64,000 nucleotides of DNA from Flavihumibacter profundi (GCF_020076305.1 NZ_JAIQXE010000001.1:1798001-1862000); one strand, 5' to 3'. Shown: positions 1 through 10,664, counted from the first letter of the stretch. The notes: a model not told the origin generated them from the sequence alone. A program made the numbers and translations.

Positions 1-3000
1 AATCCAAAAACTCCTTCATACTCGCCTGCTGTTAATCGTTCCATATTCTGGCAGGCTTCTTCAGGGTCCACCATCAATGCCAGGACAGTTGCGTAAGGTG
101 CAATTACAAGGTCTTCGCTGAGTCCTCTTTTCAAGCCGAGTTCCGGAACACCAAATGCGCGATACTGATAGTTGAGGTTCGCATCTACCAGGTTGTATCC
201 CGATTCGGAAATACCCCATGGCACCCCTAGTTGGTTACCATATTCAACCTGCCTTTTCACCATTGCCCTGCAGGTTTCATCCAACAAAGTATTTTCATAG
301 GTTGGCATTACCAGCATTGGCATCAGGTATTCAAACATCGAGCCTGTCCATGAAAGCAACACTGACACCCCCCCCGCATTAGTAAGTTGCCGGCCCAGGG
401 AAAACCAACTTTCCTGCGGTAATTTCCCCTGTGCGATACCAACAAAAGTGCTTAGCCTGGCTTCAGAAGCAAGCAGGTCATAGAAGCTGGGATCCCTGCG
501 CTGTTCATCTGCGTTGTATCCGATGGCCAGCAAATGCTGCGACTTTTCATAAAGGAACTCGTACTCTACATCTGAAAGATCTAAACAGACCAGGGCAAGT
601 TGTTCAATCAATAACAGTTTTTCCCGCGCTGATCCTGCCAACTTTTCCAATTGAAATGCGAAATTGACAAGTCCCTCTTTTTGAGCTGTATTAAGATTTC
701 CAAGAAGTAATTCTTCTAATTCTATAGTTAGCCTGTTATCCAAATGAATGATATCTGACAAGGACGGAATTTCTCCCAGCTTCAGTATTTGCGCAATTTC
801 TTCCGGAACCTGGGGTGGCGTTATCCAGGGCTTGAGCAGACCCAACTCTTCCTTTATTTTTATGGTCTGCAACAACAAGGCATGCACCCAAATATACAGG
901 CTGCTTCCTGTTTCAGCAGTATGTTCTTCCACAACTTTTTCAGCAGCCTCCACCAGGCTATCAGTTAAACCATTGATCGCCGGCAAGGTAAAAGGCAATA
1001 GCCCGAGAAGGGAAAATAAAGTTTTTTGGAATGCGTGCAAAGTGACTGACTTTGGGATTTCTGCTATCACCAACCTGAGCGTATCATTTAAACCTTCAAA
1101 TAATTTCGGTTCAATCATTGGCTGATTGGGCAAAGCCAAAATCCCCTGCCTCAGTGTCAAAAGGTGCCCTACGAGGTTACCGCTATCAACAGTTGAAATA
1201 TAACGTGGCGGCAATGGGTCCATGGAAAGTGTATCATACCAGTTGTAAAAATGGCCCCGGTGCCTTTCCATTTTCTGCAAAGTGCTGAAAGTGTTAGATG
1301 TCCGTTCAAGGAACTGTGTATTGGTAATATATCCAAAATCCGATGCAGCCAGGTTCGCCATTAATGAAAGCCCGATATTCGTTGGAGAAGTCCGGTGAGC
1401 GATCCTTTCAACCGGATGTTCCTGGTAATTGTCGGGTGGCAGCCAGTTATCCACCGCAGTTACAAATTGTTCAAAATAAGCCCAGGTCCTCCGGGCTGTT
1501 TTGCGCAGGAAAATGATTTGCTGTTCATTCAAATCAGCCTGCTGTTTCTTCAATGGACGGCTAACCAACCATGCAGCAGCGGGAGAAAAGATCCAAAGTA
1601 TTAATATGGGGTCTGCAACAAAATGATCTAATGGGGAGTAAAAAGAAAGAAATACCAGGCCGGCAAGGCCCAGAAAAGGTGCTATCCACATCGATTGGTA
1701 AGCTTCAGACAAACCACCGGAATGATGGTGTTTTGGGTTGCTGTATGGATTCCATTCGAGCAGGTGTTTGTGGCTGATCAACATCCGCCAGTTGGTGCGG
1801 AAAATTGCATCTATTGAGTAATATGCTTCATAAGGAAGGCATGTAATCGTGAAAAGGGTTTGTAAAAGGTTATTGACAACAGTATGTATTGAATCTGAGA
1901 AATGTTGTTTCAGCAATATTTCCTTTGGCTTATGCAGTATATCAAATGTTGCCGCAATAAGTGAAGGCAACAACAATAGTGCTGTAACCACCAGTGTCCA
2001 GAACCAGGCATCATATAAAACCGACCAACCCAGCAATAACAATACCATAAGCGCTGATGGCACCAGGCTCCTGCGGATATTGTCGAATATTTTCCATCGC
2101 GACAAAGCGGATAAATGGTTTTTATGCCAGCCTTTCCCCTCTGCCGGAATAAAGGGCAGTATCCAGGCTGCGATCTGCCAGTCGCCCCTGATCCAGCGGT
2201 GCCTGCGTTTTACATCAGCACTGAATTTTGAAGGGTACTCCTCATAAAGCTGTACATCACTTAACAATCCGGATCGCAAATAACAACCCTCCAGTAAATC
2301 GTGGCTGAGTATCCTGTTTTCCGGGAAACGGTTATCGAGACCCTGCCTGAATATATCCACCTCATAAATACCTTTCCCGATAAATGATCCTTCATCAAAC
2401 AAATCCTGGTAAACATCCGATGTTGTTCTGGTATAAGGATCAATGCCAAGGTCACTGCCATGCATACGTGCAAAAAAGGAATTATGAGTACCGGGTATAC
2501 TAAGTGCTACTCTTGGCTGAAGTATGCCATACCCTTCGGTTACCCGCTCTTTGTGTTCATCGTATTTTGCCCTGTTCAGGGGATGGGCCATGGTCGCTAT
2601 AATTTTATAGGCGGCATCCCTTGGTAATTGTGTATCTGAATCGATAGTAATGACATAACGTATTTCAGGGAATATGTCCTTCCGGCCAACTATATGCGTA
2701 AATGCATCCCGTGCCTCACCTCGCAATAATGCATTGAGTTCGGTTAACTTTCCTCTTTTCCTTTCATAACCCATCCATTGGCGGTCTTGCCCATTCCATT
2801 TTCTTGGGCGGTGGAACAAAAAGAAAATATCACTATCGGTTTGGGCATATTTCGCATTCAGTTCTGCAATCCTTTGCGACGCTAACTCAATCAATGGCCC
2901 ATCTTCAGGATCCGTTTCAGTAGCTGCGTCTTTGAAATCGGTCAACAAACCAAAATGTAAATGCTCAGCTTTATTCGCCAGAAAATGTACTTCCAACGCT

Positions 3001-4559
3001 TCCACCAAACCTTCAATTTCTGGCTTACTGGTAAGCATAGTTGGAATAATAATCAGTGTGCGGCAATCAGGTGGTATGCCCGATTCAAAATCCATGCGCG
3101 GCAATAATTGGGGGCGGATAAAAAGAGTAGTGAGCCAATTCACCAACGTAATTGCAAAATGGCTGGCACCGAAAAAAGATAAAAGGCAAACAGACGCTAA
3201 AATCCAATATCCTGTTCCGTCAGCATTGGCTTTGGTAAATAAACTCCATCCGACAAAAAGGGTAACCAGTAAAATTGTTCCTACGTAGAACAGCAATGGA
3301 AAACGACGCACAATTTCTTGTAGCCTGTCTTTTACCGGCAGATCCAATTTTATGCCTTTCTCAATATGCTGCAGCCCTTTTCCCACCAGAAAATAGCCAA
3401 CATGTGCGGACCGGTCAGCCGGACCAATTTTTATAGCAGCATTTGCTGCTAATCGAACAGCCATCCCCGCAATATCCTGTTCTGACAAATCACTGTACCT
3501 GCTTAGCTTTTCTACAACATGGCGATAATGATCGCGCGTTGAAAAGTCCATTTTACTATAAATCCCACCTGTATCTTTTCTCAGCACCTGGTCAACTATG
3601 CTGAGTGATTCCACAAAATCACGCCAATCCATTGTTCCCAAAAAGCGCAGGCTTCCAATACTGTTACTCATGGAAACCTGGTCTGCGGCCTGCTTCTGGA
3701 TCTCAGTATTAATCAGGTCTGCACTGGTTTGTCCTGTTTCCGATAACCGTTGTTCAATCCAGTTTAAGGGCAATGCCAGAGCCGGGCCTTTACCCTGTAA
3801 TTGCCGGGTAAGTTCTGCAACAAAGGAACTCACCATTGGCGGATGTGACCTTGCCATATCTGCAATAACCAGTATAAGGCTTTTCGGATCTTTTTCGGCA
3901 ATGGAAGTCATCTGTTCCACCCAATAATCTGCCAGGTTCTGGTTTATGCGGTCAAATGCAATTTGGGTGGACAGGCGACGGAGGTTTTCGATCAGCGCAA
4001 GCCTCAGCATAATGGGAATGGCCCACAATTCGCCCAATTGAAGCGGCGTAATTTCCTGGTAGGCAGCAATAAAACTGGCCAGGCTTTTAAGGTCCACACG
4101 GCCATCACTATGCGAAATAATTTCAATCGCAATATCATATACACGGGGCAACCCTGCAGACGCGCCTCTTAACAGGCGGGGCAAATTTTCACTATAGCCT
4201 TTTGGAAGGTGTTTTTTGCCGGTGCGTATCTGCTCCTGGATCAGGTAAAAATTATCCAGTAACCATTCGCCTGCCGGAATAATGCGCTGGTTGGTTTTAA
4301 TTGCGTCTGTGAGCAAGTGGTGAACTTCCAGCAATAATTCTTCGTTATCGGCTAACCTGTTCAGCAATATATTTGGCGCCCTGCCAGCAATCAGTGCGTG
4401 CCTCTCGGCCAATATTTTGCCATAATGTTCCATCTGGTCTGCACTGTACAATTCAGAACGCAACGGAGGTTTCTCATTTGCATATTTCTGCATCAGGTTT
4501 TTACCTGGAAATGATATTCCGATGGAGGATAGGATATCCTGTATTGGATTAATTTTCAC
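1..4559 (-). CDS. Cyclic beta-1,2-glucan synthase (NdvB-like), C-terminus outside the window
   Basis: Membrane glucan synthase of the NdvB type; the family polymerises UDP-glucose into cyclic beta-1,2-glucan. The window holds about 1,519 codons and the frame is open to base 1. Visible are a long N-terminal region, two hydrophobic segments near residues 410-480, a GT84 domain with 'DSDTQLPRD' near residue 640 and 'RRHRWIRGDWQ' near residue 785, further membrane segments near 830-900, and the start of a glycoamylase-like domain ('YRAFGVP', 'DLVIAPYAT') running to the edge. The GH94 phosphorylase domain expected in this family would lie beyond base 1. The start is GTG at 4559, because TAA lies two codons upstream and no earlier ATG is in frame; ATG at residue 23 is an alternative. 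The OprB-type porin lies upstream on the same strand. Family call is strong; product chemistry is inferred. Confidence 0.88.
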   Translation of the reverse strand, partial: MKINPIQDILSSIGISFPGKNLMQKYANEKPPLRSELYSADQMEHYGKILAERHALIAGRAPNILLNRLADNEELLLEVHHLLTDAIKTNQRIIPAGEWLLDNFYLIQEQIRTGKKHLPKGYSENLPRLLRGASAGLPRVYDIAIEIISHSDGRVDLKSLASFIAAYQEITPLQLGELWAIPIMLRLALIENLRRLSTQIAFDRINQNLADYWVEQMTSIAEKDPKSLILVIADMARSHPPMVSSFVAELTRQLQGKGPALALPLNWIEQRLSETGQTSADLINTEIQKQAADQVSMSNSIGSLRFLGTMDWRDFVESLSIVDQVLRKDTGGIYSKMDFSTRDHYRHVVEKLSRYSDLSEQDIAGMAVRLAANAAIKIGPADRSAHVGYFLVGKGLQHIEKGIKLDLPVKDRLQEIVRRFPLLFYVGTILLVTLFVGWSLFTKANADGTGYWILASVCLLSFFGASHFAITLVNWLTTLFIRPQLLPRMDFESGIPPDCRTLIIIPTMLTSKPEIEGLVEALEVHFLANKAEHLHFGLLTDFKDAATETDPEDGPLIELASQRIAELNAKYAQTDSDIFFLFHRPRKWNGQDRQWMGYERKRGKLTELNALLRGEARDAFTHIVGRKDIFPEIRYVITIDSDTQLPRDAAYKIIATMAHPLNRAKYDEHKERVTEGYGILQPRVALSIPGTHNSFFARMHGSDLGIDPYTRTTSDVYQDLFDEGSFIGKGIYEVDIFRQGLDNRFPENRILSHDLLEGCYLRSGLLSDVQLYEEYPSKFSADVKRRHRWIRGDWQIAAWILPFIPAEGKGWHKNHLSALSRWKIFDNIRRSLVPSALMVLLLLGWSVLYDAWFWTLVVTALLLLPSLIAATFDILHKPKEILLKQHFSDSIHTVVNNLLQTLFTITCLPYEAYYSIDAIFRTNWRMLISHKHLLEWNPYSNPKHHHSGGLSEAYQSMWIAPFLGLAGLVFLSFYSPLDHFVADPILILWIFSPAAAWLVSRPLKKQQADLNEQQIIFLRKTARRTWAYFEQFVTAVDNWLPPDNYQEHPVERIAHRTSPTNIGLSLMANLAASDFGYITNTQFLERTSNTFSTLQKMERHRGHFYNWYDTLSMDPLPPRYISTVDSGNLVGHLLTLRQGILALPNQPMIEPKLFEGLNDTLRLVIAEIPKSVTLHAFQKTLFSLLGLLPFTLPAINGLTDSLVEAAEKVVEEHTAETGSSLYIWVHALLLQTIKIKEELGLLKPWITPPQVPEEIAQILKLGEIPSLSDIIHLDNRLTIELEELLLGNLNTAQKEGLVNFAFQLEKLAGSAREKLLLIEQLALVCLDLSDVEYEFLYEKSQHLLAIGYNADEQRRDPSFYDLLASEARLSTFVGIAQGKLPQESWFSLGRQLTNAGGVSVLLSWTGSMFEYLMPMLVMPTYENTLLDETCRAMVKRQVEYGNQLGVPWGISESGYNLVDANLNYQYRAFGVPELGLKRGLSEDLVIAPYATVLALMVDPEEACQNMERLTAGEYEGVFG

Positions 4560-4843
4560 TGCTTATTTTTTTGAATGCCAGCTTACCTGTACAAAATGTC
4601 TGTTTTGTAAAGGATACAGCAGAATTTGTTCAACTAATAAAAAAGATCGTAACACAAATGATGCCTCTTTAAAGACATGCTCAGAGTAAGTGAGATACGG
4701 GAATTCTGGTATGGAATATTAATATTAAATAATAATCCACTACATAAATTGCAGTAATTTAGGCTAGAAACTTGTTCTGTAAGGTAAGTAAAATTGCGGG
4801 GAACAGGTGCGGGATGGCAAACAAAGGTAAAAAACCTGGAAGA

Positions 4844-6178
4844 TTAAAACTCCAGGTGCCCCCTGATTGCAAAAACATGTACGGGACCACGATCCTTATT
4901 ATATGCCGGATTCTGTACAAACTGGTAATCAGCAGACAGGAAGAAATTGGTAAATAATTTTGCCTGGTAATAGAGTTCAGTGATTGCTTCAGCACCATAA
5001 TTCAGTTTCCCATCACCAATGATAAAACCATAAAGGCCTGCATTTAAAAAATCCTGGTGTTCGTGTGAAATACCATTTACAACTTCTGCAATACCAATAT
5101 GATCATTGGGCCGCTTCCAGCCGGTTCCATTGATATGTAAGCCGGCACTGGCACTATGGTCTATTTCTGTAAATGCCCATGTGGCAGTCTTCCCGTCATT
5201 CCAGCTGGCCTTAAAAAAAGCACCAATGGATTTGCTGATTTCCTGTTCTGCATTTATCCCAAAACCAAACTTTATTCCACCATATACTTTCCATTCTTTC
5301 ACCCCTGTATAAACATCAACACTGGTACTGTCACCAACTTTTATGTCTGTAAGGGTTTTGATGTAAGTGGGTGCTTGTGATGCAGTCCTGAATAATAAAA
5401 ACCGAACCGCTCCCGGCCTTTTTAGTTCCCAGTTCTTCTCGAATTCAAATGTTTCAGAATGGGCTTTTGTTACCTTGTAATCCAGTTCCAGGCCGTTTGC
5501 TTTACGCGGGACAAGTGCCGAAGAAAAACGGATGGCCCACCCTGGTTTCACCAACTCAGCAACCAGGCCCTGGGTGTATCCCCGGGTATCAGCAGGATAA
5601 TCCCATCCTCCGTTGCCCATTAAAGACCAGTTCAGGAATTGCGAACGCGGGTCATGGCTATAGGCATTATTATCAAAATAATCAGACAAGCTGATCTTAC
5701 CCGCAGTAATGGTAATCCGTGAAGTAGGTATACTCTCCGCTACCTGATTATCATCAGATCTAACAAAAGCGTATGCCGAATTTTTCAAGGGGATATACTG
5801 TCGCAGGTAAAATCTTGCGATATACAATTTCGGATCAGCACTTCCAATCCTGAAAGTTTCACCATTGGTAAAGCCTGCAATTCCTCTGGCAGCACTGAGG
5901 CCTGAGCCACCGGCTATTTCAGGGTTAAAATAGGCAGATGCATTTTTCCAAAGTTTTCGCCCGACAAATAAAGTTGTAGTTACTGATAATTTACCGCCCT
6001 CCCTTTCTGATAACAAACTGTTTTCACCAGAATATTTTGCTGAAAAAGACGGGTGCGACTGACTGACGGCTGTCAACTGGAAATGGTAACTCCAGTTACC
6101 CAAAGTATCCTTTGCAGGTTGTGCCATAGCGACTGCAACCACACAAAATAAAGCCGCTAATAAAATTGTCCTTTTCAT
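4844..6178 (-). CDS. Carbohydrate porin, OprB family
   Basis: Outer-membrane beta-barrel protein of about 444 residues. A cleavable signal peptide is visible (MKRTILLAALFCVVAVAMAQ), followed by alternating polar/hydrophobic strands, many aromatic residues and a C-terminus ending in phenylalanine (GHLEF), as usual for barrels. 'NWSLMGNGGWDYPADTRGY', 'FNPEIAGGSGLS' and 'HQDFLNAGLYGFIIGDG' are typical of OprB/carbohydrate-selective porins. An in-frame start 17 codons upstream (6229) exists, but 6178 places the signal peptide at the N-terminus. It lies between the haem lipoprotein and the glucan synthase, all on the same strand, so it may move sugars or glucans across the outer membrane; the substrate is not visible in the sequence. 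Confidence 0.85.
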   Translation of the reverse strand: MKRTILLAALFCVVAVAMAQPAKDTLGNWSYHFQLTAVSQSHPSFSAKYSGENSLLSEREGGKLSVTTTLFVGRKLWKNASAYFNPEIAGGSGLSAARGIAGFTNGETFRIGSADPKLYIARFYLRQYIPLKNSAYAFVRSDDNQVAESIPTSRITITAGKISLSDYFDNNAYSHDPRSQFLNWSLMGNGGWDYPADTRGYTQGLVAELVKPGWAIRFSSALVPRKANGLELDYKVTKAHSETFEFEKNWELKRPGAVRFLLFRTASQAPTYIKTLTDIKVGDSTSVDVYTGVKEWKVYGGIKFGFGINAEQEISKSIGAFFKASWNDGKTATWAFTEIDHSASAGLHINGTGWKRPNDHIGIAEVVNGISHEHQDFLNAGLYGFIIGDGKLNYGAEAITELYYQAKLFTNFFLSADYQFVQNPAYNKDRGPVHVFAIRGHLEF

Positions 6179-6251
6179 TAGCGGCGAAAGTATAATATTA
6201 ACCAGGCGTCGAAGAATGAAAGGAGCCATTTAACCAATGGTTTACATCATC

Positions 6252-9200
6252 TTATTTCTTTTTTAACGAAGAGAGGTAATCCAGCAGGTTGGCCAGGTCC
6301 TGGTTGCTCATGTTTTGGTATAGCCCGTCAGTCATCATGGAAGACTTCATTTCCTCCATCGCAACTACTTCATTGGCTTTGAATTTCTTATGCGACCCGC
6401 CGGGGAATTTCACTTCAATATCTGTCTCGGTTTTACTCACGATCAACCCCGAAAACCCTGAACCATCCTTCATTTTGAAAGTCCAGCCTTCATACCCAAA
6501 ACCTATACCTGCAGAAGGATGTACAATTGCTTCCAGTAAACCTTCCCTGGGCAGCTTTGACCCTATTTCTGAAAGGTTAGGGCCAAAATCAAGGCCCATA
6601 CCTGGTACCTTATGACAGGTACCACAATTGTTTGAAAAAACTGTTTTGCCCTTTTCAGGATCAGGAACCAGTCCCTTCAGGTCTTCCATAGTAGGCGCAT
6701 TCCTGGCCAATTTACTTTTACTGTCTTGGGGAAGGTAACCTGCAGCTTCATCCCGAACAGATTTCATCCAGGCTTCATCAACACTGGCTACTACATCCGG
6801 AATAAGTTCTTTAGGCACTTTATGTTGCTTTAGGATTTCCAGCACCCGGTTTTCGCCAGTGCCGCTTTTTCCTATTTTGGAAGCTGCCTGCTTTCTAACA
6901 TCCATTTTATAGCTTTTTGACAAGGCAATGGATTGCAATAAATCCACGGAACGCTTGCTGCCAACGTATCCGAGGGATGCTAATAAAGATCTTGTAGCTA
7001 GGCTGTCTTTCCCCTTAATAGTTTTTATAACCAGGGGCTGTCCATCGAATTGCAATAATAACCCTGCAGCATCCTGCCCTAATGTTTCACTGGAATCAGT
7101 AATCGCCATATGCAGCAAAGTTTTATTCTCGGTCTTAACCGAAAACCTCGATAGCAATTCTATGAACTCGCTGGTACCCTTAACCGAATCAATCACCTGT
7201 TTCAATGCCTTTTGCGCAACGGGTGATTTTTTTACAGTGGCCACATCAAGGGCGTGCAATACCAGTTTATTGAGGGCAACATCCTGCGACTGGTTACCCT
7301 TGATTATATTCAGCAACAAAGCATATTTTGTTGGCCCGCTATTAAAATCGAATGCCCTGAAATACCGCTGCCTCTCTTTGACCGAAACTGTTGGATCGGC
7401 TGCCAGTTTTGCCAGGTATGGAATTGCCTTTTCACTGCGGGCCCGCCAGATAATATCTTTACCTGCAGCTGTGGCAAGCGGATCTTTCACTTTTTCCAGG
7501 TAAGCAACAAGGAACTTATCCCATTGGTTATCTGCGCCAATACCCAATGCTTCGAGGTACCAGCGATCTTTCCCATCATGCGCAATTGCCAGGCTTGTCC
7601 ACCATTCTGCAGCCATTGGCATGGTCTGGTGATACAAGGCAAGAGCAGCTTCACGACGAACAGCAATATCCTGATCTGCAATTAATATGGGCAATACCAA
7701 TTCCAGTTGCTTTATTTCGACCGCAGCCCTGATTGCTGCGATCCGGAAATCAGGATTTTCACTGCCGGCGGCTTCTGCCAGATATCTTTTCAGATCGGCA
7801 CCAGGCATTTTCAATAAAGCCCATAATGCCCGAGCACGCATCCTGGGATTACTATTTTCTTTCCAGCATTTTTCCAGTTCAGGAACTGCCCCCTGGCCCA
7901 TCAGTTGTAAAGCAGAAAAAGCATGGAACCGGACAGAAAGGTTTGGGTTTTGCAAGGCAGTCACCGCACCGGCAGCGGTGGTGAAATCAAGCTTTGGCTG
8001 TTTGTATTTCGCACCTGGTGGCGCAACCCGGTACACCCGGCCACGAACCTGGTCCCCGGCTGCATGCCCACCCACGCCCGGATCATACCAATCCGCTATA
8101 TACAAGGAGCCGTCTGGCGCCACAGAAACATCGGCAGGCCTGAACCAGGGATCTTTATCTCCCTTTAAAATATTCTCTATTGTGGCTGTATACCCTGCAC
8201 CACTTTTCTGCACAAGATATGACCGCACCACATTCGGACCCGCATCGCAATGGATCAGCTGGTTGCGGAATGTTGCCGGCAGCAAATCACCTTCATATAC
8301 TACCATACCCGTGGGTGAACCAGCAAATGTTTGCAATAAATTAGGCACTTCGCCGGGATCATTAAGGTGCCAGTGCCGCAAAGGAATGGAGTCTTCCATA
8401 TTCGTGCGGCTCGATTGCCAGGATGCCCCCGTCATTTCATCAGTATATCCGTAGTTACCGTTGGGCATCACGAAATTGATCCGCGTTCCCCGGTTACCAT
8501 CATCATCGTTATCACTTTGCCAAAGTGCGCCATAGCTATCAACAGCAACTTCATATGGGTTCCTGAAATTATCGCCCAGGCATTCTACCTGGCTGCCATC
8601 GGGATTACACCGGAAAACCATTCCCTGCCTGTATTTCTTCGGACCTATTACATCACCATCCTGGTCCAGCACGTCTTTACCGGATTTATCTTTCAGCGTA
8701 TGCGCTTCATTACCGAAATTGAAGTACAATTTTCCATCCACACCAAAACTGAAAGCATGCGCGCCATGGTCGTGCTGCTCACCACCAATTCCCTGGAAGA
8801 GTATTTCCTTACGGTCGGCTTTGTCATCTCCATTATCGTCATAAAAAGACCATACATAAGGACTTTGTGATACAATCACGCGGTTACCCAAAACGCAAAT
8901 ACCAAGTGGCGCATTGATTTCAGGACCCTGGTAGAATACCTTGGTTGTATCCGCATGCCCATCCCCGTTAGTATCTTCAAGTATGATAATCCGGTCACCA
9001 AGCGGATTTGTTGGATTGCCATTAACAGCAGGCCGGTAATTATACGCTTCTGTTATCCATACCCTGCCTTTTTCATCCACATCCATATTCGTTGGGTTCT
9101 GCAACATGGGTTCTGCCGCAAACGGCAATACTTCAAGTCCTCCAGCCACTGTTAGTCCTTTCAGCGCATTTTCAGGAAGCCGCTTTTGTGCTTCTGACAG

Positions 9201-9323
9201 GGTATCGGGCTGCTGTTGGGGCTTGGGTTTGGGTTCCGGGGTATTACAGGAAAAAACGCCGGTAAATAAGAAGATTATTAATGCTAAGGTGAATACTGCA
9301 GGCTGCCGTTGGAAGATTTTCAT
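6252..9323 (-). CDS. PVC-type CxxCH haem-binding lipoprotein with beta-propeller and HEAT repeats
   Basis: A 1,023-residue envelope protein. The N-terminus is a lipoprotein signal with Cys-26 in 'TGVFSCNTPEP', then a proline-rich linker. Residues about 55-435 look like the glucose/sorbosone dehydrogenase-type propeller of the TIGR02604 family ('GRVWITEAYNYRP', 'NFRNPYEVAVDSYGALWQSD', 'IADWYDPGVGGH'). Residues about 445-850 are alanine/leucine-rich HEAT-like repeats. The C-terminus matches the TIGR02603 haem domain with CGTCH at residues 900-904, followed by 'GPNLSEIG' and 'IVHPSAGIGFGYEGW'. Such proteins are regarded as c-type haem dehydrogenases or electron carriers in Planctomycetes, Verrucomicrobia and Bacteroidota; the substrate is unknown. 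Confidence 0.9.
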   Translation of the reverse strand: MKIFQRQPAVFTLALIIFLFTGVFSCNTPEPKPKPQQQPDTLSEAQKRLPENALKGLTVAGGLEVLPFAAEPMLQNPTNMDVDEKGRVWITEAYNYRPAVNGNPTNPLGDRIIILEDTNGDGHADTTKVFYQGPEINAPLGICVLGNRVIVSQSPYVWSFYDDNGDDKADRKEILFQGIGGEQHDHGAHAFSFGVDGKLYFNFGNEAHTLKDKSGKDVLDQDGDVIGPKKYRQGMVFRCNPDGSQVECLGDNFRNPYEVAVDSYGALWQSDNDDDGNRGTRINFVMPNGNYGYTDEMTGASWQSSRTNMEDSIPLRHWHLNDPGEVPNLLQTFAGSPTGMVVYEGDLLPATFRNQLIHCDAGPNVVRSYLVQKSGAGYTATIENILKGDKDPWFRPADVSVAPDGSLYIADWYDPGVGGHAAGDQVRGRVYRVAPPGAKYKQPKLDFTTAAGAVTALQNPNLSVRFHAFSALQLMGQGAVPELEKCWKENSNPRMRARALWALLKMPGADLKRYLAEAAGSENPDFRIAAIRAAVEIKQLELVLPILIADQDIAVRREAALALYHQTMPMAAEWWTSLAIAHDGKDRWYLEALGIGADNQWDKFLVAYLEKVKDPLATAAGKDIIWRARSEKAIPYLAKLAADPTVSVKERQRYFRAFDFNSGPTKYALLLNIIKGNQSQDVALNKLVLHALDVATVKKSPVAQKALKQVIDSVKGTSEFIELLSRFSVKTENKTLLHMAITDSSETLGQDAAGLLLQFDGQPLVIKTIKGKDSLATRSLLASLGYVGSKRSVDLLQSIALSKSYKMDVRKQAASKIGKSGTGENRVLEILKQHKVPKELIPDVVASVDEAWMKSVRDEAAGYLPQDSKSKLARNAPTMEDLKGLVPDPEKGKTVFSNNCGTCHKVPGMGLDFGPNLSEIGSKLPREGLLEAIVHPSAGIGFGYEGWTFKMKDGSGFSGLIVSKTETDIEVKFPGGSHKKFKANEVVAMEEMKSSMMTDGLYQNMSNQDLANLLDYLSSLKKK

Positions 9324-9385
9324 TTCCTAATCTACCCCATGAAAATGAAATGGCAAAATGACATTTTTCGCTAAATTGCCCGAAT

Positions 9386-10660
9386 ATGCTTACGAAAATA
9401 AAATGCCCCAATTGTGGCCACGAGTTTCCCTTAGACGAGGCTTTGAATGATGAGCTAAAAGAGGCTATTGAGGAACAGAAGCAGGAATTGCGTCAGCAAA
9501 TGATCGAGTACAAGAACAAAAAAGAGGAAGAATTACGCATTAAGGAAGAAGCATTTGAACAATTTAAGCGGACCCAGGAAGATCGCTTCCAGGTACAATT
9601 GCAGGCTGAACTGAAAAAACAAAACCAGCAACTGGAAGAAAGCATCCGCAAAAGCACACAGGCAGATTTTGAAAACCAGTTACGGATGCTTACCGATACC
9701 AATAAAGAGAATGAAGAAAAACTGCGGATGTCGCGCCAGAAGGAACTGGAATACCTGAAGAAAGAACAGGATCTGAAGACCAGGGAAGCAGAAATGGAAA
9801 TAGAGCTGCAGAAAAAATTGCAGCAGGAAAGAGGTAAACTGTCTGATGAGCTTCGCAAAATTGAAGAGCAAAAAATCGCTGCCAAGGAAAATGAATTCAA
9901 CATGCGGTTGAAAGAGCTCGAAAAACAATTGGAAGACCAGAAAAAATTAGCTGAGGAAATGCGCAGGAAAGCCGAACAGGGCAGTATGCAATTACAGGGT
10001 GAAGTGCAGGAACTGGCCCTCGAGGAAATGCTGAAAACCACTTTCCCTTTCGATGTGATCAGTGAAGTAGGTAAAGGCGTTCGCGGGGCTGATTGTATCC
10101 AGACCATACGCAATCCATTCGGACAGGAATGTGGCCGGATCATTTTCGAAAGCAAACGCACCAAGATATTTACGGCCGACTGGATCGAAAAACTGAAAGC
10201 AGATATGCGCAGCCAGGGAGCTGATATTGCTATATTGGTTACCCAAACGATGCCGGCCGACCTGGTACAGTTTGGCGAAAAAAATGGCGTCTGGGTCTGC
10301 AGTTTTGCTGAAGTAAAACCACTGGTCCAGGTTTTGCGCGATGGCATAATCAGGGTTTTTAATGCAACCCGCAGCCAGGAAAATCGTGGCGATAAAATGC
10401 ATATGCTATATGATTACCTCACCAGCAACGAATTCAGTGAGCAATGGAAAGCAATCCGTGAAGGATTTATGAGTATGAAACTGTCGATACAACGGGAACG
10501 CGACGCCATGGAAAAGCTTTGGAAAAGCAGGGAAAAGCAATTGGAAAAAGTGTTGCTGAATGCAGCCCATGTCCGCGGCAGTATTGAAGGCATTGCCGGC
10601 GCTGACATGGTTAACCTGCAACTGCTCGACCATGATGATACACCAGAATTAGGAGAATAA
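9386..10660 (+). CDS. DUF2130 protein: zinc-ribbon, coiled coil, predicted nuclease-like domain
   Basis: Protein of 424 residues. It starts with a CPNCGHEF half zinc-ribbon, followed by a highly charged coiled coil rich in Glu, Lys and Gln (residues about 20-205). The C-terminal globular part contains 'GKGVRGADCIQTI' and 'IIFESKRTKIFTADWIEKLK', a spacing that resembles the D...ExK motif of PD-(D/E)XK nuclease folds. The layout is that of DUF2130 (PF09903), a family without an assigned role. The nuclease suggestion is inference from the motif. It stands alone, divergent from the haem lipoprotein and followed by a strong hairpin terminator. Confidence 0.85.
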   Translation: MLTKIKCPNCGHEFPLDEALNDELKEAIEEQKQELRQQMIEYKNKKEEELRIKEEAFEQFKRTQEDRFQVQLQAELKKQNQQLEESIRKSTQADFENQLRMLTDTNKENEEKLRMSRQKELEYLKKEQDLKTREAEMEIELQKKLQQERGKLSDELRKIEEQKIAAKENEFNMRLKELEKQLEDQKKLAEEMRRKAEQGSMQLQGEVQELALEEMLKTTFPFDVISEVGKGVRGADCIQTIRNPFGQECGRIIFESKRTKIFTADWIEKLKADMRSQGADIAILVTQTMPADLVQFGEKNGVWVCSFAEVKPLVQVLRDGIIRVFNATRSQENRGDKMHMLYDYLTSNEFSEQWKAIREGFMSMKLSIQRERDAMEKLWKSREKQLEKVLLNAAHVRGSIEGIAGADMVNLQLLDHDDTPELGE

Positions 10661-10664
10661 AAAA

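Noticed and set aside
6390-6405. ACCCGCCGGG match inside the haem lipoprotein gene
   Set aside because: It encodes part of the conserved 'FPGGSHK' segment and has no second arm, so it is a chance match to the REP half-site.
7687-8454. 255-codon plus-strand frame
   Set aside because: It lies fully inside the haem lipoprotein gene on the opposite strand, whose protein is clearly recognisable; the plus-strand product has no domain and odd composition.
9493-10347. 284-codon minus-strand frame
   Set aside because: Antisense to the DUF2130 coiled coil; Ser/Phe/Cys-rich composition is the expected shadow of Lys/Glu/Gln codons.
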